NCBI GenBank assembly: GCA_003427395.1
Contig: BFEA01000126.1
Coordinates: 1,747,387-1,785,315, forward strand
Reading direction: 5' to 3'
Origin: Chara braunii
Taxonomy: Eukaryota; Streptophyta; Charophyceae; Charales; Characeae
DNA length: 37,929 nucleotides
Position numbers and translations under genes: made by a program. A model generated the notes under the pieces. It did not search any database, was not told the DNA's origin, and was given only the letters and a program-made list of their open reading frames with translations. Shown piece by piece: positions 9,597-19,031 of this stretch (position 1 is its first letter; each line of letters begins with the position of its first letter).

Positions 9597-10532
9597 ACGC
9601 CCACCGAAGGGAGGTAACAACTCTCGTAGGTGGAGGTAAGTTGTATCTCGCGTTGGCCGTATCCGGTCGTAGGGGCTCGTGAGAGGTATGGCTGGTGCAC
9701 TCTGTGGGTGCGGCTTGTGGAAGCTCCATGTGTACCGAGAGTAGACCAACTCTTACGTGACACGGCCGGGAGGGTCCCACCCTGTGCGGGACCGATGCGC
9801 TCGACAGCGTATCCTTTTGTGATCTCGCTGAAGATATGCTTCCGCTTTATATATTGGGCGAGTGGCGTGGCAGTCTGCAATTACTCCCTCTGGAAGCCAT
9901 GCACGTCTGAGTAGGAACGCTTGCACTGAAGAATTGCGCGTGGCTTATTATATTATCTATCATTCGTCTAAAGGTCTCATTACCACTTTGATAGTCGTGG
10001 TAATTATAGAGTTAGTACGTGTAGCGTATCCCGACTTTTAAAAGAGGTAAATAGAGGTTGGTCCTAGCTTGCCCGTTATTGCGGGGAAAAGGAACTGAAT
10101 TGTGGTCGTGCCTGGTCGAGAACCTACAGTTGAAGGTTTCAATCATCTCTAACGGGCCTCGTTCGTTTGCTGACTGAACTGCAGAATAGTTGGGGTTGTT
10201 GGGCAGCTATTGCAGTAGACTGGAGAAGAAGTTGTTGTTGCCCATTTGTACTACTGCTGCCTTGGTATGCTTAGTTGCGCAATTGTTGTGCGATTGCTGC
10301 TACGGCGACCTTGTTCACAGCTGTATTGCTAGTGCTATTTGCTAAAGCCCTGTTTAGGGGTCAGACTGCTGTTTGTACCATGTTTTACTTTGGAGAGTCG
10401 TGTTTTTGCTGCTACCTTTATTTTGTCCATTGGTGCGTTTGTTGTATCTGCGCGGTGCATTATTGAGAGCGGTGTTGTGACACTTCTGTTTTTGGATTGT
10501 GCACAAGTACGGTACTTTACTGTTACACATGG
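9597..10532. repeat. 1.09-kb direct repeat, copy 2, cut at the adapter
   Basis: This is the second copy of the unit at 8505-9596, largely identical, with scattered substitutions and small indels (for example GTGGCAGAATCTGC in copy 1 is GTGGCAGTCTGC here). The match stops exactly at TACACATGG, where the adapter begins. Its true right end is therefore unknown. Confidence 0.85.
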
Positions 10533-10570
10533 CTGTCTCTTATACACATCTAGATGTGTATAAGAGACAG
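10533..10570. other. Nextera mate-pair junction adapter (artefact)
   Basis: The 38 bases are CTGTCTCTTATACACATCT followed directly by its reverse complement AGATGTGTATAAGAGACAG. That is the Tn5 mosaic end in both orientations, as created when tagmented fragments are circularised. It is not genomic. Any frame crossing it yields the well-known artefact peptide VSYTHLDVYKRQ on one strand and CLLYTSRCV on the other. The flanks on each side may come from different genomic places up to several kb apart. Confidence 0.98.
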
Positions 10571-10786
10571 TCAATGTCCAACCCCCTCACTCCACACAAA
10601 GGACCTTTGAGAGTGATTAGGACCTCTTACTCATGAGACACAGGGGAAGTTCTGCTTGCCTATGGGACCGATGTGCTCGACAACACATTAATGTCCAGCC
10701 CCCTCACTGCACACAAAGAACCGTTGAGAGTGATTAGGACCTCTTAGTCATGAGACACAAGGAAAGTTTCGCTTCTATCGGGGGTT
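10571..10786. repeat. Two tandem copies of a 117-bp unit
   Basis: Units start with AATGTCCA(A/G)CCCCCTCACT at 10573 and 10690 and end in GTT(C/T)(T/C)GCTT-like sequence. Each contains GAGAGTGATTAGGACCTCTTA and TCATGAGACACA. Between them lies GGGACCGATGTGCTCGACA (10664), which is nearly identical to a segment of the 1.09-kb repeat at 8695 and 9788. The two repeat families therefore share sequence. Confidence 0.85.
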
Positions 10787-11150
10787 CACATTTAGGAGTG
10801 GGTATCAAGCCGAAGGATAGTTGAATAAGTTTAACCGACTTGTTTACCCAGGCAAAAAAAAAATGCACTGCAGCAAATACACGTATTTTTAATAAGTCAT
10901 TTTCACCCACATTTAGGAGTGGGTATCAAGCTGAAGGATAGTTGAATAAGTTAGACCGACTTGTTTACCCAGGCGAAAAAAAAATGCACTGCAGCAAATA
11001 CACGTATTTTTAATAAGTCATTTTCACCCACATTTAGGAGTGGGTATCAAGCTGAAGGATAGTTGAATAAGTTAGACCGACTTGTTTACCCAGGCGAAAA
11101 AAATATGCACTGTAGCAAATACACGTATTTTTAATAAGTCATTTTCACCC
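10787..11150. repeat. Three tandem copies of a 121-bp unit
   Basis: Units begin with CACATTTAGGAGTGGGTATC at 10787, 10908 and 11029 and end in CATTTTCACC. They are nearly identical. Differences are mainly in the A-run (CAGGCAAAAAAAAAA versus CAGGCGAAAAA) and single substitutions. Such high identity implies a recent amplification, in contrast to the degenerate arrays nearby. Confidence 0.93.
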
Positions 11151-11702
11151 GATTATACTCCGGTATTCACGACGTGCACACACACAGACCACAATCTCAA
11201 CATCTATTTTTATTTTCTCTCTCTCCGACTTTTTTCTTCCCCTAAGTTTATTTCTTCAAGTTCTTACAGTCTTACCCAACAAATGTTTAATCAAAAGTTT
11301 AATTCTAGCTTTATTAACAGTCACTCTCTATTTGTTCGTAGGCTATGTCCGCCACAAGTCAGTTTGTGAAATACCCACCCAGAAAAATTCATTTTGTGCG
11401 GCTAGATCTTTTTTCCATCTACGCGCATTCTTCCTCTTATATTGTTTTCATATGATCGTAACAATTTGCCTTCCCCTAATCAGTTCCCTTACTTTTCTTT
11501 TTTCCCCCTAAAAACTAACTTTTAAACTTAAGTGAAAGTTGCATTTGTCTTTACGAGAACGATGTCTTGTGTCTTCACCACTTTGTCTCTTAGCCTGTCG
11601 TACTTCAAGTGATCAACTCAACAGGGTTAGTACACACAGACCACACTGGACAGAGAGAGAGAAGGTTAACAACAATCGTATTTTTCATCACCACTTCAGG
11701 GC
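11151..11702. other. Spacer, no gene seen
   Basis: AT- and CT-rich sequence with no convincing frame. Two related words, CACACACAGACCACA near 11176 and TACACACAGACCACACTGG near 11630, hint at an older duplication. Confidence 0.5.
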
Positions 11703-11881
11703 ACCCTTCACCACTTCAGGATGCAACCTGCCTAAACATGTGGTTTTCAGGGTCTTCAGACCTTTCACCACTTCAGAACCATTCAGGTATGAAAATCTTG
11801 AATGGTCATCAAGTGGTGAAAGCTCCGAAGACCCTGAAAACCACCTGTTTAGGCAGATTGCATCCTCAAGTGGTGAAGGGT
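11703..11881. repeat. 179-nt foldback, 83-bp ungapped arms
   Basis: The left arm 11703-11785 (starts ACCCTTCACCACTTCAGGAT, ends ACCATTCA) is the reverse complement of 11799-11881 with about eight mismatches and no gaps. The loop is 13 bases. RNA from either strand would form one long hairpin. The arms are built from TTCACCACTTCAGG blocks that also occur as direct repeats just downstream. It may be a foldback or MITE-type element, a small-RNA precursor, or an inverted satellite junction. A frame open through it on the plus strand (11539-12030) is probably incidental. Confidence 0.85.
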
Positions 11882-12059
11882 GGTTTTCATGGTTTTCAGA
11901 CCTTTCACCACCTCAGGACCATTCAGGATTTTCAGACTGCCCAAAACTTTCACTTGACCACTTCATGACACCCTTCACCACTTCAGAACCATTCAAGATT
12001 TTCAAACTGCCCAAAACTCTCACTTTATAATTTTCATTCCTGCATTTTCAGCTACCCGA
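11882..12059. repeat. Direct copies of the foldback arm sequence
   Basis: CTTTCACCACCTCAGGACCA at 11902 and CCTTCACCACTTCAGAACCA at 11972 are about 70 bases apart, each followed by TTCAGGATTTTCA/TTCAAGATTTTCA and ACTGCCCAAAACT. GGTTTTCATGGTTTTCAGAC at 11883 repeats the left-arm GGTTTTCAGGGTCTTCAGAC at 11742. The foldback is therefore part of a small tandem family in both orientations. Confidence 0.7.
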
Positions 12060-12615
12060 TAACCGTTTGTGGACAAAGACTCCTCTACCCTCTATCCAGT
12101 CATCTTCCCGATAACAGTCAAAACATCAAGTTAAATTAACACACATGAAGTAACTGGACGGACACTCCTTGACGTTTTATTTAGTCACTCCTCAATATCA
12201 ATCGGATCATTAATTTAAACACTCATGAAGCAACTGGACGAACACTCCTTTGCCCTTTATCTAGATAGTCCTTAATATCAATCAGATCATTAAGTGAAAT
12301 ACTCAAGAAGCAACTAGACGGACACTCCTCGACCCACTATCCAGTCGCTCCTCAATACCAATCACATCATCAAGTTAAGTATTTATGACGCAACAGGACG
12401 GGCACTCCTTGGCCTGGTATCCAGTCACTGCTCAATACCAATCAGATCAAGTTAAAAACTCATGAAGCAACTGGATAGACACTTTTTGACCCTCTATCCA
12501 GTCACTCCTCAATACTAATTAGATCATCAAGTTGAACACTTACAAAGCAACTGAACATACACTCTTTGACCCTCTATTCAGCCATTTCTTAGTACGTATC
12601 GGATCATTAGAACGA
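12060..12615. repeat. Satellite of about 79 bp, six to seven diverged copies
   Basis: Unit starts (ATGAAGCAACTGGACGGACA and variants) lie near 12145, 12225, 12304, 12385, 12462 and 12542, with a partial copy from about 12063. Each unit holds CACTCCTTGACCCTCTATCC, then CAGTCACTCCTCAATA and ATCAGATCATCAAGTTAA. Spacing is 77-81 bases. Divergence between units is moderate. Confidence 0.88.
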
Positions 12616-14084
12616 CTCACCCTACCTGTCATAACTTCAGGCAACCCTCACTTCTCATGGCGGAAGACTCACAATACCTACACTTTCTTTAGCCTTAGGT
12701 TCTTTAGGATATTACCTGCCTTCTTTTCTCTTTCAAGCAATTTCTTATTTCATCCTCATAATTTCTTCCTTCCCTTTTTGATTCATTGATCCAGAAAAAA
12801 TCACCAATAGTATAAATTTGTATATGCATGCAAACAAATAATGAGGTGTACTTGTAGGGATTTATGAGATACGAGGAAATGAAACATATCCTTGTAAGTT
12901 CCTTACCTCTAGATTCTCGCCTGAACTCTGGTAGCCCTATATTGGTATACGTGACTTCCTCAATTATGACCGACCATTAAGGATAAGTACAACTTTCAGA
13001 CACCATCATCAAGTTGCAATGATTTTTACTCCTTTAATGACTTAAGGGTGCAAGCATCAAGCCCATTGAGCTTAATTGGCGAAAGAATTACTCATTGGAA
13101 GGTTCTGTTTCAATCACTCTGAACCATTGTTGACCTCAATAGTGGGTAGCTCAGGTACTGAGGAAATACATATGCAATGATCAATTTGATTCGCACTCCA
13201 CATATATACATAATGAAGTTCATTTGAAGCTTCACACTAGGACTTGATGATGAAAACACCTCATTAGTGTTACGTATATCCCTTTACTGAATGGTAATCT
13301 TATGCAATCTTCAGGATTAATATCACAGAGTATTTGGCAATCTTCTTACCAACAGTCTTAACTAGGTAGAAAATCACTTAATTTTTTTAATACGACCACT
13401 TTCTTCATCCTCTGATTTTTCCTTATCTCCTCTCTTCTTCAATTTCATGCTACCATTAGTAGAGATGTCAGTGAGTGGTTGAACTAGAGTCACATTTATA
13501 ATCTTGCTTTTTTTGTTTGATATACTTAGAAGTCTTCCATAGTCTTGACTTCCACTTCCTCCCTTTTCAACCAAGTCGAGGTTATGGTGGACTACTAATG
13601 TTCTAGCCCTGTTGCGCAAAAACAACTATGTTTATTGTTACATAGGCTACCATGACCTGACTCTGCCTCGAGGTTTTCTTGGCTCAACAAACCCCTCGCT
13701 TCCTTTTTCCAACGTGGAGTGCTCAATCAGTCAACAACGTTCTTGTTTACCTCGCTTGAACAGGTGATGAGTCGTTGTACTGTATCAACTAAATGTGACA
13801 CTCGGATTGGATGGACTTGACTTAGAATGCTTCTGACTGATACCGGCTGGCTTATTGCAAATCCGGTAGGGTTTCAAACTTTTCTGGGACTTGATGTAAT
13901 ATTATAGACTTCGGTCTGTCGAATCGGAATGACTTTTCTTCTTACATACCCGAAATTGTTACCGACTTATGAAGCTTTTGTACAACCAACCAACTTTCAT
14001 CCCTTTCGGCCTCCGAGCCCCCCCGCCTACTTCTGACGTGAATTCCTTTTCTCCCGCTATTATGAGTGTCTCAGGCTATTCCCA
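12616..14084. other. AT-rich stretch, no supported gene
   Basis: The only frame of note is 13374-13625 on the minus strand (83 codons), whose tail is Lys/Glu-rich. It has no recognisable domain and could be chance. I see no tandem or inverted structure here. Confidence 0.5.
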
Positions 14085-14240
14085 GTACTTTGAGAGTTAT
14101 TTTCGCTGCTCCAACCACGGGTCTAATCGTACTACTTTGAGAATTTTTCCCGCCACTCCAAGCGTCGTGGGTCTATTCCTACTACTTTGAGAGTTTTTCC
14201 CGTTACTCCAAGCGTCGTAATTCTACTGCTCCAAGAGTTT
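14085..14240. repeat. Three copies of a 50-bp tandem unit
   Basis: TACTACTTTGAGAGTTTTTC-type units followed by CCG(C/T)(C/T)ACTCCAAGCGTCGT and GGGTCTA begin near 14085, 14130 and 14180, with a fourth shortened piece from 14222. The unit is moderately conserved. Confidence 0.75.
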
Positions 14241-14862
14241 TCCCGCTGCAATCCTCAAAGTTGATGTCATAGGTAGCTACCGGCCTTGCAGGGCTTTTTA
14301 CACAACTATCCCTTTACTTTCTTTCAACTCAAGGATCTTGGCTCTAAATACATCCATCACCACTAAGGTCTACCCCCTATTACTGCCCTAGCTATGGCTA
14401 GGTTGCACATCTTCTGCCTCTTCAGAGTGCGAATTGTCCAAGTTGCCTTAATGCATAAACAACAGTTGCATTCCCGCACCCTGCAAAAGTAAGCGAAGGG
14501 CTGCCACATTATAGCTGCTAACTATGGGACTTGGCTTGGCTTGGCCTGCTACAGATCCGTACCAATCGGCCCGGCCTGTCAGTCACAATCATTTTGTCGG
14601 TCTACTTACTTTTGGGCTTTCATGGGTTATACTACAATTTTTGGACTTAGGACTGTTGGACTTGACTGGAATTTTATTGTCAGGTATCCAACAGACTCCT
14701 ACTGACTTACGATTTTTTAGATCCTTTGAACCCTTCGTCTTATCCTACCGGATCATTCTTGGGACTTGGATCTGCAAGGATCCTAAGACAGGGTATTTGC
14801 AACATGAATCCTTTCAATAATATCAACAATAAAAGGAAATCTAAAATAAATAAAAAATGGTC
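14241..14862. other. Stretch without gene
   Basis: No convincing frame; the plus-strand frame 14524-14820 (98 codons) has no recognisable domain. GGCTTGGCTTGGCCTG at 14532 is a small local duplication. Confidence 0.5.
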
Positions 14863-14928
14863 GCATCCAGGGTAACCGGCGTTCAGGACGGGCCGAACGC
14901 CTGAACGTATGGGACCCCATGGGGATGC
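14863..14928. repeat. GC-rich nested hairpin in AT-rich DNA
   Basis: The outer arms GCATCC (14863) and GGATGC (14923) enclose an inner perfect pair CGTTCAGG/CCTGAACG (about 14879-14907) and a palindrome CCCCATGGGG. This GC-rich block stands out between A/T-rich flanks (AAATAAATAAAAAATGG before, a 12-A run from 14954 after). Confidence 0.55.
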
Positions 14929-15637
14929 GTTCGGTCGTTTGGGCTGAACTTGGAAAAAAAAAAAATCCCAAAACTTTGGAAACAAAATATGTTATGAAGA
15001 AAAATAAAATAAACGACACTTGTCTTAGCATAAATCCAAATTCCTTACCAACTGTGAAATAAAAATAAAATACAGAATCTAAATCATAATAAAAATAAGA
15101 AAAATCAAATGAGAATTAAAATCAGAGAGTGCGCGAACATGTTTTTGGCACCTCCATCTTTTGCGATTTTTTTATTTTTTTTTCGGCATAGCCAAATGCC
15201 CTAAAACTTTTTCTTTCTCTTCGTTCTCCTTTTTGTCTTGTTATGTATCTAGACTAGTGTTATAACCAAATAGATTATGAATTAGGTTGTCACATGACTC
15301 AAACATCTGTGGCAGACTCACTCATCTCATGTATAAAAAAAAATTGATAGAGGAGAGAAAATATAACAAAATGCAAAGATAGGAGGATCAATAAAAAGAC
15401 GATCACAGTGGAACCTACCTCATAAGTTGTCGGTCCTCCTTCTTGAAGCTTTGTTGCTTTCGTTCCATAGTTCAACAATCCGTGGTAATAATGATCGGTC
15501 GTTCACCCGAGCAAGAATTGGTGGAAGCAGTAAAGATAGTTCCCTTGTAGCTCGAGTACATGGCTCCAGAGCTCTAGTTAATTAAAAAAAAAAAAAAAAT
15601 CGCCTCGTCAATTGGAAGAGGTCTGCAAAATAGGTGA
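14929..15637. other. AT-rich stretch with poly-A runs
   Basis: A-rich on the plus strand, with runs at 14954-14965 and 15584-15599. The second run could be the tail of an old retroposed sequence, but I see no body that matches. No gene seen. Confidence 0.5.
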
Positions 15638-16470
15638 GTCTTCTTCTTTTTCTCTGTTCATCCCTTTCCTCTTCCCCATTTCCCTTCTCCTTGTCTTTTT
15701 CTTCTTCGTTTCTATCTTCCTTACGATTTCATTCGGTCCACCTGATTCAGTCGGGATGTTCACACACAACGATCTTGGTCTTGTTCAGTCGAAACGATGG
15801 TGCGCTGTGTTTAAGGAGTAGGTCATGCCCTTCGAGATCCCAACTCCCTTTTTTCGCATCCTCTCTCTTCCACTTTTCTCGTGGTTACTCATGCAGTCTA
15901 CTTCAACTGCACAATCGCTTTCTCACTCTTTCTTGTTGTGGACCACGTGTTCACCGTTTGTTTCCCTAATCGAGCCCCAACTTACAATCGCGAGCATTCG
16001 GCCGTGCGACTGCCCACTCTCGCTTCCCTCCTAAAATTTCTCTCTTTTCCCCCACACTTCTCTTTCTTTTTCAACTCTTCGTCCCACTTTTTTTTTCGCT
16101 CCTAATCTCTCTCTCACTCATTTTCTCTCTCTTTTCCCCGTGTTTCTCTTCCTTTTCCTTTCTCTGCCTTCCTTCGCTCTTACTTCTCATACGTCGGAGT
16201 TGTTACACATTCCCCCTTTCTGTCCCCACTGCTTGCTCATTTCTACCATCGCGCGCTTAGCCATTTGGGCCTTCCTTCCTCACACGATGACTCTTACGAA
16301 ATTTCCTTTGTATATTCACTACTAGCGCAAGCGTTATCAACCTAGCGCTTACACTTTTGCCCCAGCTAAACGTTCTTCGTGCGTGCTCCCACTCATGCTT
16401 TTCCCATTTGCTCGCTCTCATCTTTTCTTATGCTCTTTGTGGCGGTGCTTACCTCTTATGCTACCGTCCG
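15638..16470. other. Pyrimidine-rich stretch
   Basis: The plus strand is rich in TCTT/CTCTC from 15640 to about 16170, like 66-1650. Its open frames are Ser/Leu/Phe-rich as composition predicts. No gene supported. Confidence 0.5.
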
Positions 16471-16584
16471 ATCTCCGCTCTGTGCGATGCCTCCTACGCT
16501 AGCACCTGATCTCCGCTCTGCGCGATGCATCCTACGCTAGCACCCATTCTCCGCTCTTCGCGATGCCTCCTACGCTAGCATGGA
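16471..16584. repeat. Three copies of a 38-bp tandem unit
   Basis: ATCTCCGCTCTG(T/C)GCGATGC is followed by (C/A)TCCTACGCTAGCACC. Copies start at 16471, 16509 and 16547. They are nearly identical, so the amplification looks recent. Each unit carries the palindrome GCTAGC. Confidence 0.9.
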
Positions 16585-16942
16585 GTCTGAATCCGAATGG
16601 CTTTTAGATTGTTATTCAAATTTTGAACTTTTTAACCATGGTTCTTTCCTTCTTCATTCGCCAGACTTTTGCTCCTTCCGTAGCGTCTAGTTAGTTCTGG
16701 TGGTTAGAATGAATCCGCACTTGCCCTTAGGGCAAATTCCCAGTCGTTCCTTTCGAAGTTTTGTGTCTGTGTGAAAGGGAAGGAAAAAAGAAAAAAAAAA
16801 TTGTGTATTTTCGAATCTGAAAACCGTTCGTCGTGCCAACTGGTTCAACGGGGCAGTACCCCGTTGCAGCCCCAACCACTCCTATTCGGATGGTCGCGCG
16901 ATTAAGTCTCACTCCCTATGAGTAAGTAGAAATTGAATGTAG
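16585..16942. other. Stretch without gene
   Basis: No convincing frame. An A-run lies at 16785-16800, with mixed composition otherwise. Confidence 0.5.
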
Positions 16943-17318
16943 GCTCAGTAGGTAATGAACTATCAGGCGGTTTTTTAACTGCGTACACCAATAAGAGTGA
17001 AATTAATAAAGACCCCAGATATACGGTCGGGGTAAAACAAGGCAAAATAGTAACTTGGTACAAAGGTCCAATAAAGTTGTACTCTTATTAGTGTACGCAG
17101 TTAAAGAACCGCATGATACATATAAACTTATAAAGTGAGTTCATTACCTACTGAGCTAGCTCCGACTTCGATTTGAAGCATGACAACTAACCTTATGTAC
17201 AACTTTATTGGACCTTTGTGCCAAGTTACTACTTTGCCTCGTCTTACCCAAGTCGCGTGTCCAGGGTCTTTATTAATTTCACTCTTATCGATGTACGCAG
17301 TTAAAGAACCTCTTGATA
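16943..17318. repeat. Nested inverted repeats (foldback cluster)
   Basis: Segment 16943-16998 (GCTCAGTAGGTAATGAACT...) is the reverse complement of 17081-17156, apart from a 20-base insertion at about 17119-17138. In addition, 16961-17082 is the reverse complement of 17197-17318 at roughly 85-90 percent identity (GTACAACTTTATTGGACC at 17197). The same end sequence therefore occurs three times, once forward and twice inverted. This arrangement is typical of foldback-type or rearranged TIR elements. Confidence 0.85.
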
Positions 17319-19009
17319 CGCGTGCTCACGTTTCATTTATTCTAATCGTCTCAGCCCGAAGGTCGGTTGTTGTCGTATGGAGTTTTAAGGACATCGTCGA
17401 GCTCTAAGCTTATTGGCATCCTATTTCCTAAACATATTTTTATTGCGTCAACGGTTTATTCTGCCCGACTTTTTTTGACTACTTTTTGCCCCCTCTTACT
17501 TCTGTTGTTAGAGGGGTTTCAACGTTGTCGTGTCGGGCGCATTGTCGTTCAACCCAAGTCTGTCTATTTTCCGTCAACAGACCGTTTCGACTTCTGTGGT
17601 CGAAAAGTTTTCGGCATATCACACCGAGGTGTGTGCGGACTATCTTGGATTCGATCGTCCTTCCCTTTTTGTTCCATCAGTCGGCCTCCTTTGCTTAGGT
17701 AGTTAGTGCATGTTGTCATCTGACTGATTTATTTGTCTTATGAGTGAGTTTATTTGTTTATGAACCTTCGACCTTTTTTGGTTGGGATATTTATCATTAA
17801 AAGTCACTCTGACAAGCGTGTGTATCGTTTACTTGTGTCCGACACAGTCATGGAGACCGATGTCCTGGTTATGTCAATTGTAAAAATGAGCGCAAATACC
17901 TTCGTAAGGGTATTAGCCTCGACAACGTAGCGCAGCAAAGAAGAAAAGTCAAAATATTAAAAAAAACAAAAAAGTGCGGGGTAGAAAATGAAGAGGATAC
18001 ACGCAAGGAGAAAAAAGAAAAAAAATATGTGTGGGATAAAAAGGAAGGAGCACAATATGAATAGTGGGAATAATGTGGGAAGAATAGCACAGTAGAGGGA
18101 TACAACGAGGAAGGAGAGGTACACAACGAGGAAAAAAAAGAAACACCATGAAGAAAAAAAGTCGTCGTGAGGAAGGGCGCAAGGAAATTCTACAAGAGCG
18201 CGCAATAAAGTTATCACTTATTCTACCCTTCTCAAGCTAATTCATTGAGTCGAGGTATGATCCTCATAGAAATATGGTCCTCATCGTGGTTTGACCCTCA
18301 CCCGATTGAAGTCATCATCTTCATTTTCATTTGGTTAATCCCTTCCTTTTACTAAAGGATTGTTGTCGTTGTTGTAGTTGTTCCCTACTGTGACCACAAT
18401 TGCTACTTCGATTCATTCTGGCCTTTTTATTTAGGCTTTATCACAGACAGGTTCGTATGGAGGAGGGATGTGCGGTCGAGAAAAGATCATGAGAGAAAAA
18501 AGTTGTTGAGGGAGGGAAGAAAGCGTGCACGGGAAAAAATACGATTGTGTAGAAACAAGATGACAAAAAGCACGAGGTGGTGAAAAATTATCGTTTAAAC
18601 TATAAGAAAAACAAGCATGCAGAGAACGAGGAAGAAAACGATCGTGCTTAGAGACCCAGTTTATAAGATCAGAAGAGAGAAAATGATTTTCCCCCCCTTT
18701 ATACGGTGTTTTGCCCTGCAACGAATCTTGAAATTCACTCCTCTTTGCATCAGCTATAATGGTCTACCGGATAAGCATTTATGATATAGTCCTTACCCCA
18801 TAGCAAAAGGACAAAAAACAGTTTTATAAAATGTACCAAAACCAGTTTCAGAAGCGGTACCAGCGAATGGTACCAGTAAATGGGACAACCACAACGGCAT
18901 ACAAACTACGTGTTGCGCACTTGTGCCCTCGCGGTAAGTCAATGACATAATAGGTATTTTGAAGTGGAAATAGAGTGTTTGTCTGATATCGGTGTTTTGG
19001 ATATATTTA
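17319..19009. other. Stretch without gene, partly purine-rich
   Basis: From 17930 to 18210 and from 18470 to 18700 the plus strand is rich in GAA/GGAA, so the minus strand shows open frames full of Phe, Ser and Leu that I attribute to composition. No domain recognised. The stretch runs into the TG microsatellite that received the LTR element. Confidence 0.5.
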
Positions 19010-19031
19010 TGTGTGTGTGTGTGTGTGTGTG
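19010..19031. repeat. (TG)n microsatellite, left of the LTR element
   Basis: A TG run directly abuts the left LTR. A second GT run directly abuts the right LTR at 27965. Together they look like one microsatellite split by the insertion. Confidence 0.9.

Noticed and set aside
10335-10574. Open frames crossing the adapter
   Set aside because: They include translated Tn5 mosaic-end sequence and are artefacts.
10571-12615. CRISPR-like array
   Set aside because: Repeats are contiguous tandem satellites without uniform unique spacers, in a eukaryotic context.
13374-13625. 83-codon minus-strand frame
   Set aside because: No domain, no supporting context, and a Lys/Glu-rich end from A/T-rich DNA; not enough to call a gene.
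17949-18217. Minus-strand frames with long Phe/Leu stretches, resembling membrane proteins
   Set aside because: They follow from purine-rich plus-strand DNA; three overlapping frames show the same bias.
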